Source: Linepithema humile (lineage: Eukaryota > Arthropoda > Insecta > Hymenoptera > Formicidae). Taken from it: a stretch of DNA of 64,000 nucleotides. The stretch spans positions 8,122,001 through 8,186,000 of the forward strand of contig NC_090128.1 in NCBI RefSeq assembly GCF_040581485.1. The letters run 5' to 3'. Positions 19,851 through 32,324 of the stretch are shown in pieces. The translations under genes were made by a program, and so were the position numbers. The notes below the pieces were generated by a model. The model ran no database searches, had not been told where the DNA came from, and saw only the letters and a program-made list of their open reading frames with translations. Positions within the stretch are counted from its first letter, which is position 1. Every line of letters begins with the position of its first letter.

Positions 19851-20087
19851 CAGGGTGTCTCAGACCAACCGTATTACTTGTTAATAGCAGATTTTTAGAC
19901 CAAAATCTTTGTGCCAAATGTCAAGGCTAATTTTTAGCGTAGGGTTTAAAGTTGACCAATCAGATTGTCAAACATTTACGCGCTCAAGCACGTTGCATTA
20001 TGATTTTTATACATATATTTACCATAAATAAGAAACTTTAGAAATCTGCTATTAACGAATGATACATTTTAAGTCTAAGACACTTTG
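19851..20087. mobile_element. 237-bp TIR element, CAGGGTGTCT type
   Basis: Left end CAGGGTGTCTCAGACCAACC and right end, in inverse, CAAAGTGTCTTAGACTTAAA; both then run into an inverted TTAATAGCAGATTT arm. Flanked by TATA/TAT. Non-autonomous. Confidence 0.75.
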
Positions 20088-20442
20088 TATGTTTTACATC
20101 ATTTTTTAGTCTATTCTCTTAATGATATTAAAATAAAATTAATTAAATTGGCTTATCGGCACAATGCGCAGTAGTGAAGTTGTTCATATATTGATCTGTA
20201 ATAATATACAATATACATTTAAATTATAGCAGCGTCCAAACTAATTACTTGACAAATAATTATTACGCATTTTAAACTTTTACTCATCTCTTTTATGCAA
20301 ATATCTAATAAAAGAATTATATTTTGCAAACAATAGGTAATAAATAAACGATTACTTTACCTTAAAATTGTGTCACCGGATGCTATTCCTGAGTCTCCTC
20401 TTCCTCCTTTTTTTAAATGACACTCCCGATGCATTATTTTAG

Positions 20443-20500
20443 AACAAAAATGTAACTCGAATATTATTGCGGAATACACGTTCGACACTCTCTGCAACAA
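20443..20500 (+). CDS. Candidate small exon 1 of a phased pair
   Basis: A 58-nt segment with TTTTAG acceptor before 20443 and GTAAGG donor at 20501. One frame is open through it (19 codons plus one base). Downstream phase fits the 39-nt candidate exon at 20958. There is no homology evidence, and it sits inside an inverted repeat block, so chance or transposon origin is possible. Confidence 0.18.
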
Positions 20501-20512
20501 GTAAGGAAAAAA

Positions 20513-20932
20513 TTGAGATGGAAAACTGTGGGAAGTAGTAAGGATATTATTGGAGAGGATAACGTGCTGCTATGGAATAATTTGACCCGTACAAGTGTCG
20601 CCGTGCAAATAATAACAAGAACGAAATCGAATTTACTCTATTTCGATAAATTTTCGATAAATACTCTAATGTTGAAAGTTTCTAGGCCAACTCGCGGCGT
20701 GTGGTGGAGTCGTTTTCATCGTTGCGCGCTGTGTATCGGCATAAACATTGTTGCTACTTATCGCTACTTCCTTAAGTTGAAATCGGCACGACCTTGTGCT
20801 TGCTATTGTTTTATTATTATTCAATTTATTAGATATACAATACATAATTCTTTTAGTTGCATAAAAGAAAATAAATGTTTAATGTGCGTAATAATTATTT
20901 CTCATATACAATTATTTAAAATGCTGTTATAA
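20513..20932 (+). CDS. Hypothetical 139-codon frame inside the inverted repeat
   Basis: ATG at 20513, stop at 20930-20932. Basic N-terminal half (RPTRGVWWSRFHRC), then Cys- and Ile-rich hydrophobic C-terminal half. No family recognised. It lies between the arms of the 20081-21070 inverted repeat, so it could be a relic of a transposon-encoded protein. AT-rich composition makes a chance frame of this size less expected but not excluded. Confidence 0.2.
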   Translation: MRWKTVGSSKDIIGEDNVLLWNNLTRTSVAVQIITRTKSNLLYFDKFSINTLMLKVSRPTRGVWWSRFHRCALCIGINIVATYRYFLKLKSARPCACYCFIIIQFIRYTIHNSFSCIKENKCLMCVIIISHIQLFKMLL

Positions 20933-20957
20933 AATTTGGATGTACTTTGCATTACAG

Positions 20958-20996
20958 ATGAATTTATGAACAACCTCGCTGCTGCGCATCGTGCTG
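20958..20996 (+). CDS. Candidate 39-nt microexon
   Basis: Preceded by TTTGCATTACAG and followed by GTAAGT, both good splice signals. Length is divisible by three; one frame is open (EFMNNLAAAHRA) and is the phase needed after the 20443-20500 segment. No protein match known to me. Confidence 0.25.
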
Positions 20997-21065
20997 GTAA
21001 GTCGACCCAATTAATTTTATTTTAATATTATTAAGAGAATAGATTGAAAAATAATTCAAAATATA

Positions 21066-21534
21066 CAAAGTGTCCTAGGCTAACCATATCATTTACCGCT
21101 ACATAGTTATCATGTAACATAAAATTTAAAAAATTTGGGATTTAAGAACAATTATTTATTGGAATAATTACTACTGTCTTATTGCTTTAATCTATACGAA
21201 TCTTTTTTACGGGATGTTCTGAGTTTCATTTATTTGTCACTATTCGCATGATGCACGTATAGTTGGAAAACACAGGGACATGACGTCGGCGATGACTTGC
21301 AGGACAGCCAGCGACTTGCTGGTATTCGCTAATGAACGATGTTACCATTTCGTTTGAGCTATCCATGCAGGTGTTTCGGTCACGCGAAAGATCGCAAAGA
21401 TTCGTAGAAGGCAATCACGCTTAACAATCATGCTACAGTTCTGTTCAAAATACTTTCTCTTTCTATTAATAAACGCGATTTAGTATTTAATAAAAACTAT
21501 ATAGCGATAAATACGGTTAATTTGAGACACTTTG
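21066..21534. mobile_element. 469-bp TIR element, CAAAGTGTC type
   Basis: Left end CAAAGTGTCCTAGGCTAACC; right end in inverse CAAAGTGTCTCAAATTAACC, with a shared CGCTAnATAGTT inner arm. Flanks are TATA-like. It is a relative of the 19851-20087 element. No transposase; a 62-codon minus frame is unremarkable. Confidence 0.7.
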
Positions 21535-21765
21535 TATATTTTACATTATTTTGAAAATTTTTTAAATGTTAATTGTTATTTTTATGCAAATAAGATTTAC
21601 TTTACCAGATTATAAACTAAAATCACAGAGACAATTAAGATTTGTAATAAAAGAAGCAGAATGTGAAATTTTACCTAAATCATAACTATTGTCTGAGAAC
21701 GTGTCTATTCTGACTATCTTATCAACGTTTTTCGACTAGCGACGACATTATTTATATTAATTTGT

Positions 21766-21807
21766 TACACTGAAAATGGCCACGTCCCTTAGACCGAAAC
21801 GTCTGTA
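21766..21807 (+). ncRNA. Second hammerhead-like motif, degenerate
   Basis: CTGAAAA (core G changed to A), GAAAC at 21796-21800, GTC cleavage-type triplet, and stem I TACA/TGTA pairing (21766-21769 with 21804-21807). Stem II is weak (GG/CC). An AATAAA follows at 21832, as in a retroelement 3' end. Likely inactive. Confidence 0.25.
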
Positions 21808-21834
21808 TTTGTAATATTTTGTAATAAATGGAAA

Positions 21835-24800
21835 ATTTGAGCAATTCTAACTAGCTCCTGCTCTATCAGCTTGTTGTTTCAAGATTATTATGTGAAATTT
21901 TGTTATTAATATAAAACACAATAATTTTTGAAGGTAGTAATATTCGTTATTGGCTGTTATTGGTAAAAATATTTTGTAAATGTCCAATTCATTGAGATAG
22001 ATGTAAAACTTGGGTTTTGATACTTTATATCTTTAAATTATTTGATCTCTGAATCTTTGATTCTTGAATCCTTACAGTTCTTGAGCAAATTCCTACATAC
22101 GTATTATTTTAGCGTAAGAAATACAAGAAAGTATACTAAAGACAAACGTAAGTAGAAAGAAAAGAGCGTCGAGTTGATTTTACGCAAAACAAACATAACT
22201 GAAACGATCCCAACATTCAATACTACGAACCACATCACGAAAGAAAAACGTCGTCGAACAAGTCACGTAGAAACGCGTCCAAAGTATCGTTAATGATCTC
22301 AGATGTCGGAGACTTGGGGATTACCGTCATTAATTTTCTCTAACTTGAAAAAATTTATTATATGTGACAGATGTATTTATTTATGAATATTTAACATTAT
22401 TTATCACAATCTGGTAGTCACATAACAAAATCTTTTCTCTAAACAAAAATTTTTTTTTTACGGCAAAACATTTTTGATAATATTAAAATTCAATTTACGT
22501 CTATTGATGTAAATGCACCGCAAAAAATGTAAATGTAATGATTTTAGTTGAAGGAAAAAATAGTAATATTGGATTACAGATATAAAACATTAAAATTTAA
22601 TATTATACTAATAAATCTTGTGAGCGATATCACGAAACGATATCTGCAATTTTTCATTTTAAGAGAAATTTCGAGAAGCGACGGCTTTTTTTTGATCGCT
22701 CTTAATTAAAATCGCTAAAGAATTCCTTCGTAAATTTCATATAGTTTTCAATATTTGATTATGATCGGTTGCGATGAGATATTCGTAATTACCGGACATA
22801 AATAATTGGTTGTAATTTAGTTTGCTGCATGAACAACGCGTGGGAGTGTGCCATTGTGATATCGTATACGCGCAAATTATAATAGATGTAATTAGCGTAA
22901 TAGAAATTCCGTTATTATACTATTCATTGACATATGATTGATTCGTTGTCTGGAAAATTGTATGCTTCCCATTATGAATTATAAAGTTTTGACGCGAGGA
23001 GTAGAAATAATACGCAAATTCTTTGCATATCTGTATGTGACTAAAACTTTTTCGAAAGAGGAGAGTAAGATTTAGTACTTTGAAATTTGTAAACTTATAA
23101 AAAGTGATTTAAAAAAGTTTCAAGTCATGTTTTGCAATCGAAAAATTACAAGCGATGAAAAATGTTATAGCATTTGAAGCACTATAGATTCGTAGATTTA
23201 AAGAAGTTACTATTTGCGAAAGCTATATATTTGCGCAATTGTTGCTTCCTGCTTCGTCGGCAATTTCTGAGAGCGGTTACGGTGGTTCGATAGTCCAGTA
23301 TCGGCAAACATCGACGAAGAAACTGTCGCGGCTCCCTAAATGACCGATGCAATCGACCTTGCAAATGGCGACGATGGCCATCCAATCTCCACCGACACTC
23401 TTGAGACCTGCAAAGTGGATGAATACGAGGTCGGAAGGACGTCGTTCGTATAGCTTCCCGACGACTCTCTGACCAGCTCTCGATTGTTTCGAGTGAACTC
23501 TAGCTACTTTCTTCGAGTGCTCGTTTGATCGGGAATACACCGGTGCTCGATTCTCTCTCAGTGTGCTCGCTTCCGTCTGTCGATTTATAAATTTCAATCG
23601 TGCAAACTCATGGAGACTGTTAATACCTATTCGAATATTTTATTCCAATGATGAATAAAATAATAATATGAAATATTTATTAAGCTGAAAGTAAACAAAC
23701 ATTTAATTAAAATTAATGTTATAATTAATGCTAGTCATAATGCAACTTAAATGAAAAAAAGCTCTTACAGAACAAAATTTTAATATACAAATAACGCAAT
23801 TAAAAATATTTAAGTGGGATAATTATTACGATCATAGGTTTATAATGATTATCATAATTTATTCGAAAATGTGATATTAGCTCAATAGTTGATAATTATA
23901 TTTTCAGCGGTCCAAAAAATAAGTAGCAGTTTTTTTCATTTGAATTCACTTTGTTGTTTTCAACATAACTTTATTTATCTAGCATATTAGAACGAGGTAT
24001 CTACTCGTATCTTTGCTATTGTTTAACAAAACAGACCGTGTAGAGCGCGTTTCAGCGTTCACCGTACGATCCTAATTAAGAGGAATGCCGGCATTACGTT
24101 CTGTTCTTACTCGCGGTCGCAGTTGTTCGCCTGAAGAACGACGGGCATTATCTTTAATGAGAAATTGCGTTCAAGCCTGGCGTATCACGAAGAATCTCTG
24201 GCGAGTGTACCAGTAGTAACAATTCTCTTGACATTACGTGCCGCGCGACACAATGTTAAGAAAATTGTTTCCTCAGTAATAGCACGGTAATTCAATACTC
24301 TTATTTTTAATTACTACTTTTCGAATGTGCTTCGGGATTTTAGAATGAAAACTTCTATTCATAGCTAGCTCGAAATACCAATTTTAAGCGAAGTACTTTT
24401 CTATTGAGCGTAGCAGTAATTCGAAAATGGACAATTGTAGGATCTTAACAGGAATAATCAATTGTATAAATCTTACAATTGATCCAACTCACAATTAGAT
24501 CAGAATAGCTTGTTCGTTGATTAATCTCTCTGTAGAAATTCCCCTTTTAATTACGTCAATTACAACGTAAATATAATGCAATTATGTTATGAAGCTAGTA
24601 ATAGGAATAATCCTAATTAAAATGCGACTTAAAATTTGCTTACAGAACTCCAGTTTGCTTTCTTATTTTTGAGAAGCATTTTTATATTTATAAGTTTCTT
24701 AAGATATGCAGAATTTATTACTTATTATCAGCAATACACGTTTTAATGATGAAGTTTACCTGCAGAAAAAAGTATAATTATATATAACACATTAAAGAAT

Positions 24801-27346
24801 ATAGTTTTTTTTTGTCCGAGTAAACGAAGTACAATACTTTCGGACGGCAAAAAGACTCCGTGAAGCAGATGTAGCAAAGGGTAACCTCGGCGGACGATAC
24901 GACGCATGCCAGATGCCATGTCGTCCTGATTTAATAGCCGCCGATGAACGGGTGCTAATAGCCAGCCTTCTTTTTCATCCGAGTGAACACGGTCGCGTCT
25001 GGTGGGGTTAGCGCCGGAAGAGAATCAATTACGAGCTTTTAGTCTCGTTAGCGAGGTGACACGCCGGGCGCGTCGTTCTTCCCTTTAAAGATAGAAAGGT
25101 TATTAATAAATGTCACGCGCAGATAGAGCCGTCGTCGTAACGAATGGTGCGAGCGGCATAAATTTCCCGCCTTGAAAATATCGTTCGGGCCGCCGTTCGT
25201 TGTCATCTTTGTCGTCGTCGCTGTCGTTGTCATTATCTTCGTCTTTACACAGAAGACGACGCGATGCCCGGAATAAAATCGTTTCGCGTGACCATAGCCA
25301 TTTTGTCGGCTATTTCGTTGCGCGCCGAGAAGATTAAGACGCGATATTTTTTAAATGTCTCCATATATTTTTTCTATTAGTTGAAATGGAGCTTGTTGAA
25401 AATTGCAGATGCTATTATTCACGTTTCGTTCTCATAAAATTATTTGCAATGTCGCATAGGGATCTGCTTTATATATGTTTCCTTTTTCTGACTACATTTT
25501 TTTCTTTTGTTTTAGCGAATCTTTTTCATGAACAAATTGTTAAACAAAAGAAATTTCTTGTATGTACAAAATAAAACACAAACAATGCAGTAACTTTTAA
25601 ACGTAGAAAGCTTGCTAGTTACGCTATTAGCGTCTTACTATTAAAATGATATAAATGCATGAAAATTGAAGAATTTTGAGTGAAATAGTAAAAAATTACT
25701 CACGAACAAGCGTATAAATGTGACGCGCAAATTTAACAAACTGATAATAACTATAGTTAGCAAGTTGAACTATCTTTAGTGCGAAAATATGTGGAGGATT
25801 AATAATGTTTGCGGACGCGAAGAATCGTTGGCAGAAGCTCGCGGGAAAAAAGAAGGATTGTCGGTGATAGTAAAAGGGGGTTGCGGAGGGACGGGAAAGT
25901 AGTGAAGAAACGGCGAAGAGGAAGACGTGATCCCGCGTCTTTTGGAAGATGATGCACGAGCACACGAGGATGACAGCCGCATCCGGTGCTATCCAGCGCG
26001 CGCGCGCAGAGAAATGCATTTCCCGGGGTTTATTTAACTGTGCCACGTTATACGCCAGATGATAGACCGCCACCAGTGTTTCTCGACTAATGCGCCGTAT
26101 CCCCATTCCTTATTTCTCCGACTAGCTGCTTTTTTTTTATTATTTTATCACGGCCGCCGCCCGTCCTCGGCATCGCGCGTCGTCCGGTTCTAAATAAGCG
26201 AGCTAAACGTTCCGCGGGAAAAGTATGAGCACCACTCAATCACGTCGCGTCGACGAGGAAAATGCGATATAATATATTTTACCGCTGTCGCTTAAGTAAT
26301 TATTCATTCGTTTGATATAGTAAAAGATAATATGATGACTGAATCTTAGAATCCAGTAATTTTTCAAGTCATATTTATTTGTCGAAGTTATTTTAAACTT
26401 GTGACTTACATCTTTCGTCTGTTTAATTATATAATATTAATTGATAAATATTAAACTCTTAGGGAAACAATTTTTAAAATAAATTTTTATAAATTTTTTA
26501 AAGGAAATATCTATTTAATTTATTTGTACTGATAACTTTTAGCAGAAAAATAGATGTTATGTGCTGAAATTTGTGTTCTATTTTAAATACAATACAAAAA
26601 ATATAAAGAAGTGTGATCGAAAGAAGATTATTTATTTCGATAAACAATTTGCAATTAATTTTTTATTTTAGTACTTTTTCTCGTTTTGCTTTAAAATCAT
26701 ACTATATTGCTATTTATTTTTTACACAAAAATTATTTAGTCAGAATTTAAAATTTTCTGTGAAGAAACTTGAATATGGACATTCTGCAATCGTCGATTGT
26801 TGATTGTAAAATTAGAGAACGGTGAATCTTAATTTTCTTAATGCGTTAGATGTTGCTACATGTTCTGTTGAGTGCTATTGTGCATCAAGCTTTTTTTTAA
26901 CCGTAATTTATGTTTTCTGTGCTTAATGAAAAACCCACACAGCAGAATTTTAATAACACTGATGTTTATTTGTTCTCAATTTTCAAAATTTTCGTATGGT
27001 TTTTTTGCAACTTAGCAAATGTTATTTCAAAGTTTTTGTAATAGCATACCAGCGAGCGCATATGAAGCTGGCGTATTATTTTACTCATAGAAAACTCTAC
27101 TTTAAAATCATTATTTTATTTTGAGATATTTTTTTATATTATTAATTTGCTCTGAGCCATTTTTTTTGTTTAATGACAAAATAATTTTTTTTATATATCA
27201 AGAAAGATATAAACTTAAAAATAAAGTCAGTACTTTTAGTAGTTTATGAGTTTTGAGGAAATAATACATATATACAAAAAGTGGAGGACTGAAAAAATAA
27301 GGTTCTCCTTACTAACAAGAAAAGCAGAATGTTAATTCTAGTAAGG
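21835..27346. other. Long non-coding stretch with CpG-rich patches
   Basis: Mostly AT-rich, with CpG-rich patches near 23380-23600, 24030-24250, 24830-25350 and 25800-26270. Open frames in these patches (up to 136 codons, for example 25696-26106 minus) overlap each other on both strands and lack domains or splice context. Several TAATTA/TTAATTA homeodomain-type strings occur near 22800-22960. I see no gene. Confidence 0.5.
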
Positions 27347-27656
27347 CAGTGCTGCCCAACCTTTTTGTACATGCGAGCTACTTTTTTTTAATAGAGCGAC
27401 CTCGCGATCTACACACAGAGGAAAAAAATGTAATATTAAATATAAAATTAGAACGTGATATTAACGTTTATTAAATATATCAATAGAGACAAACTAAGTG
27501 TCAAAATATAAAGAAATTAATAGAAACAAAACAAATATTAAAATTAGAAATATAAATTTTATAATAAAATCAAACAAAGTAAAAATCAAAATGTAAAGAA
27601 AATCTATCAAAAAACACGTCGCGATCGACCGGATTGCAATCGACTGAGCACCCCTG
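27347..27656. mobile_element. 310-bp hAT-like non-autonomous element
   Basis: Left end CAGTGCTGCCCAACCTTTTT with a GCGAGCTACTTTTTTT string, right end GATCGACTGAGCACCCCTG. The ends are the hAT CAG...CTG type with the GCGATCTAC/GTCGCGATCGACC signature pair. The flanking octamers TAGTAAGG and TGATAAGA match at 5 of 8 positions, so the insertion is old. Confidence 0.7.
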
Positions 27657-27759
27657 TGATAAGAGAGTTTCGAGGTTTTTACAAAAACAAAGTAATAAAA
27701 TGAGAGATTATAATGGGTCTACAAAATATAATTGTACAATAAAAGTACGCCACATCGTG

Positions 27760-27814
27760 AGGGAGAGAGAGAAGGAGAGGGAGAGGAAGAGGGAGGGAGG
27801 AAGGGAGAGAGAGA
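27760..27814. repeat. GA/GGGA-rich simple repeat
   Basis: Imperfect purine tract of GAGA, GGGA and GGAA units. Confidence 0.9.
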
Positions 27815-29684
27815 TTAGATTTTTTCGACTATAGTCGAACAAGCACATCGAGTAAAAATGAATAGAAGCGCACATTAATCCGAAATTCTCTCGTTTAAGT
27901 GCAGTAAAAATTTAAATTAAAGAATTTTACGCTTGGAAATATGAGAGAGATATAAAATAAGACGTGAGAGCAATGCGAAAGTTTGCTTAAACTGTTGCTA
28001 TAATAACTGGCAACGAAAAACGCGATAAAAGTGCCTGCAATAAGCGAATTTTACGCCGACGCTTCTGATAATTCGTTCGCGATCGTTTCACTTTATATAT
28101 GCATCTCGTGCATCGCGGCATGTTTCGCATTGCGGTATTCTCGATAAGACTTGTCACGTACTAGTTTATTACGATTCAATCTCAATAAGAGAGAAAGAGA
28201 ATACGGATATCGTAAGGAGGCGTGTATCGGTAAATGGATGAAGAGATGCGCGTTCGTTATCTGCGTTATTTACGTGATGGAATAAATATCGGAGAAATGT
28301 CATTTTGTATAGATTTCAACGGTTGTCGCACGCCGTTTTCTATTTTTTACAATTAAAATAAATCATTTTCATTATCTTTAATATAGATTATTAATTAAGT
28401 CAAATTTTAAAGTGTCGAAATTACGTCGTGATTTAAAGATTTCAACATAATGAATGTTTGTATGGGCAATAATGATGTTAATCATTGATTGAAAATGTAT
28501 TTCGTTCCGAATTCCAGTATTTTATAATTGCAGATGAGTTACCAAAGAATGAAAAACACATTTAATATCTTTTAGTACAACTAAACGATATAATAAAATT
28601 AATTTTGCTTGGTATAAATATATTAACTAAATTAATGGTGATTATACAACATCAAATGTTTCATTAAACATTTCAGAATGTAAAAGCGAATATAGAGATT
28701 TTCAAACATATCATCAGTTTTAATGCACAATTTCATAAATCTGAATATTTTACTGCTGATTTATAGATTTAAATTTATATTGTATTATTTTTTGATAACG
28801 ATTTTGTAATTAGCAGTGATTTAATGTTCAATGTTACGAGAGTAGAATAAGCTAAAAACTTGCGAGATTTAATTATTTTTTAGTGGGCGACCGTATAAAA
28901 TAATGTTAATGCTATTATATTTATAATAATATAGTTTCAAATACCAGTAAAGTGCATATCCTATTGTCTTATTAATGCGTGATAAATGCGATATATAGTT
29001 ACGTATAATTATATTATTAAATTATATTATAGTATTAAATTAAAAATTTCAATTTTAATGAAAATTTAGCCGCTCTTTGTTTTAATTGTTTGACACAATT
29101 TTCAAACTTCTGCGTTTTCGTGTTGTAACTACGGTGAAGATAAATGCGACGTAGTGTAATAATTTATACGCGAAGGATTTATCTGTAAGATGATTCGATG
29201 GTCGATAACTCTGGTCGCGAGAGATAGTCGGTGTTGATAAAGTGTAGTAGTATAATGCTCGCAGCACTGTGACATATGTAAATCGGCTCATTGTTTATTG
29301 TAATAACAATGTTGCGTGTGTGTCGTAGACCTCTACAGATCCACCTCTACAAATAGCTTCAAAATACATAAGACTTTTAAATCTAGCAATTTATGTGTTT
29401 AACAGTTTAGTAATTTATGGAAATATTTAGTAATTTATGGTATTATATTTCATATTTATTCATATATAAATTTATTTATTCTTCTTCAAATATATAGGTC
29501 TTCGGATATATTTCCAATATTTTTTTATTTCCACCGCAATAAGCCTATTAATAAGATTAGAATTGAATTGCACTTATTGCGGCAATTCAATTTATTCTAC
29601 GCACTTATCACGATTAAATAACTATGATTAATCGTCATGTCAACGACTTTATTTAATTGTCTCTGTAGTAGTGTAAAATCCTTC
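27815..29684. other. AT-rich non-coding stretch
   Basis: Nothing recognisable; short frames only. A CpG-containing patch lies at 28000-28280. Confidence 0.6.
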
Positions 29685-29828
29685 ACTTAATTAAAACGCG
29701 GTCTGACGTAGCTCGTGCATTTTTTTCACGTCTCGTAGTACAGGCTCGTCTCATGTTAATTTTACGTCCCGGACAGGACAATGGGGTGGAAATCGTAAGT
29801 CACTTTCACGTTTCCCGCTTTGCATGAA
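29685..29828 (+). other. Copy A of a duplicated segment, exon-like with GTAAGT donor
   Basis: Shares CTTAATTAAAACGCG, GACAGGACAA and ATCGTAAGTCACTTT with copy B at 32168. In one frame both copies read L-I-x-R-P-x-Q-D-N-G-...-E-I straight into GTAAGT (29795). Four of the differences between them are synonymous third-position changes (CCC/CCT, AAT/AAC, GGG/GGA, GAA/GAG). Copy A also has a pyrimidine-rich acceptor ending in GTACAG before 29741. Alternatively the conserved stretch past the donor folds as a hairpin. No family recognised. Confidence 0.35.
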
Positions 29829-32167
29829 ATGGTATATTCGTCGCCGTTCATCCGCATGGGTGCAATTCGTATTCGTGTGCATTTTACCCTTTTTTTCTTT
29901 CATTTTCCGAGGACAGTCGAATATAACGGCTATATCTGTCGTGCGGATTTTTAAAATTCGCTTTTTTAATTCAAAAGCTAAAAAAATATCATTGCAGAAT
30001 ATATGTAAAAAACTAAAGAATAATTTTCTAAATATGATAATTACATAATTATGATTTAAAAAGTGCAATTACAAAAATACAATAATAATATATTTATACT
30101 AAGTATACTAAGTAGACTAAAATAATTGCGGTTATTTTTTTATTAATAATAAAATCTCGCAAGTTTTAATCCAAGTTCTAATCCTTTTCTTTGCCTTAAA
30201 GAGCTTCGCAAATTAAACTTTAGTGCTGAGGTAATGAAATCTTATTTTCAGTTATCTTTAAGTGTATTTTATATTACCAAGCTATACTTGCAGAATCTAT
30301 CCGAGGCTTTTTTAACATTCAAGATATTTATAAATTCAAATGTTATTACAACATTTGTTACCACAAAGTTTAGATATTATTGTAAAATTTGTTATCCAAA
30401 AGTTTTTGTATTTATACACAAGTGAGTTTTTATTGCATAATTATATTTGCAAATTTTCTATTCTTTGTAAGTTTAACGCTCGTCTCTGCAGGTTTAACTT
30501 GCAGCACATTGTTGTGTCGCACCGTAACGCGAATTCGTCCCACACAATGTACACGTGCAATTTACTGCTGATGGAAGGTAATTCCGCCGGCTGATAATCG
30601 CGGCGACATCCGGTCGGTGTGATCCGTACAATAAATACAGATACCCAAGCTAACTGAAGATTAATGGTGACCCAGCACCCCGGTACACGTACGCGGATTC
30701 CTACCTCGAGCTTTGTCGTTCTTTGGGAAAACGCACGTTCCATGAAGTGTGTTACCGCGCAATTTCGTTTTCCATCTACAAGAAAGGAAAATCTTCACGT
30801 CTTTTATAGTGCACGAAAAAAAGACCACGCAGACGTAATGCCTCGGAAAACTTAAAGACAAAGAAAAAATATATGTCACTAAATATAGTGTCGCTACGTT
30901 TTCTAGCATGTATAACGCATTTACTGTGCATTTAAAAATATTTAGTTAATATTAATTATAACTATAGACAGGAAAGCCTCGAATTCTTCTTTTATATCTC
31001 GGCCTGCTCAATGTTATAATAATTATGCAGAGCTTAACGCTCGCGAAAAATAAGCGCTGCAAATTATATCGTGAATTAGCTACGTGTAATAAAATGCGCT
31101 TTGTACTCGAACAAATCCGTCATCTCCGAGCATGAGAAGAGGGATAAATGTGGAAGTGTGTCGCGCATTGTGGATTCGTGTCGCTCGTCCGTAACCGAGG
31201 ATCGTTTTTAACACCGCCATTACGACGCAGGCGGTAATGGAGCTGCTGAACAAATAATCCACCTCTCGTATAACACCTGAATACTCGCGTACGCTTATGG
31301 CTTCAATTTACGATAATCTGTGGTCGAGATGACATTTTTCCGTAGTTACGAGTTTATTAACTCTTTAATAGCTTGTCCGTTTCTCCTTCGCGCGCTATAT
31401 ATTTAATTGTCACTCGGTAATGTATGCTTTACAAAAGATATTATGAAATTAATATCAAATTTCAAAAACATATTTTATGATCAGCAAAAAATATTTCTAT
31501 ACGATCGTTTGACAGCAGTTTTTGTCCTTTTTATTATACGAGAATGAGATGTGACGACGCTCTTAAATAGACTATTATTCATCTTTTTGAAGTTTTATTT
31601 TGCAGGAATATGAATTTGTTTCGTATTTTTAAACAATAGTATTACACATCTTTTTATATTAATTATACAGATAAGTTAATATTCCTCGGAAAACATGGAG
31701 ACGCGAATGATACTTCGGAACTGTTGCATATATAACAAACTTGCAGATTTACAATTTTAATAATGAACTAATTAAACACATTTCCGGAGATTTTAATTAT
31801 TTTTCAGTTTCAATCCGACATTGCGTTTTCGTTGCGTCGAAGACAAACATGCGATAATTACAGCGTAACTATTTATACGCGCGGTCCGTGGTGCGTTTCG
31901 CGCTACGGTAATTTACGTTGCTAACGCGTGATTTGCGCCAACAGAGCGCAATTATAAAATATGAGACAGCGTCGGCCTGAAAAATGCAAGCGCGCGCGCG
32001 TATTCATTTTAACAAGATTGAGTGGCAACGCGCAGAACAACACGCGGACGTTGTCTCGCGACAAATGTATGGTCTGAAATTGTCCGCATTTCAACCGATA
32101 TCGATGTTTAATGTGACGTCGCTTAATTAATTTGTGATCCCGGCGAGCAGCGGCGGTCGGCCGTCCG
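29829..32167. other. Non-coding stretch between the duplicated segments
   Basis: AT-rich with CpG-richer patches at 30480-30860 and 31860-32150. Frames of 60-105 codons overlap on both strands without recognisable content. Confidence 0.55.
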
Positions 32168-32324
32168 CTTAATTAAAACGCGCGGTAATATAGCGTGTAT
32201 TATTTCCGCGTCTCACGGCTCTGTTGGCGCGCACGTTTCATTCCTTGTTAATTCCGCGTCCTAGACAGGACAACGGACTGCTGGAGATCGTAAGTCACTT
32301 TTGCGTTCTCCCAGTCTGCACGAT
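32168..32324 (+). other. Copy B of the duplicated segment, exon-like with GTAAGT donor
   Basis: Counterpart of copy A about 2.5 kb upstream. The donor-like GT is at 32290. Copy B carries one extra codon-length in the middle (G-L-L-E against G-V-E) and no clear AG acceptor at the place where copy A has one. Same frame stays open from about 32235 to the donor. Interpretation as for copy A. Confidence 0.35.

Larger units (their letters stand above)
20081..21070. repeat. Inverted repeat pair enclosing about 0.85 kb
   Basis: The sequence right of 20081 (CACTTTGTAT... TCTATTCTCTTAAT...ATTAAAATAAAATTAATT) is repeated in inverse just left of 21070, about 65 bp per arm with few mismatches. The arms abut the neighbouring TIR elements and share their CACTTTGTAT end, so the enclosed block may itself be a related element. 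Confidence 0.7.
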
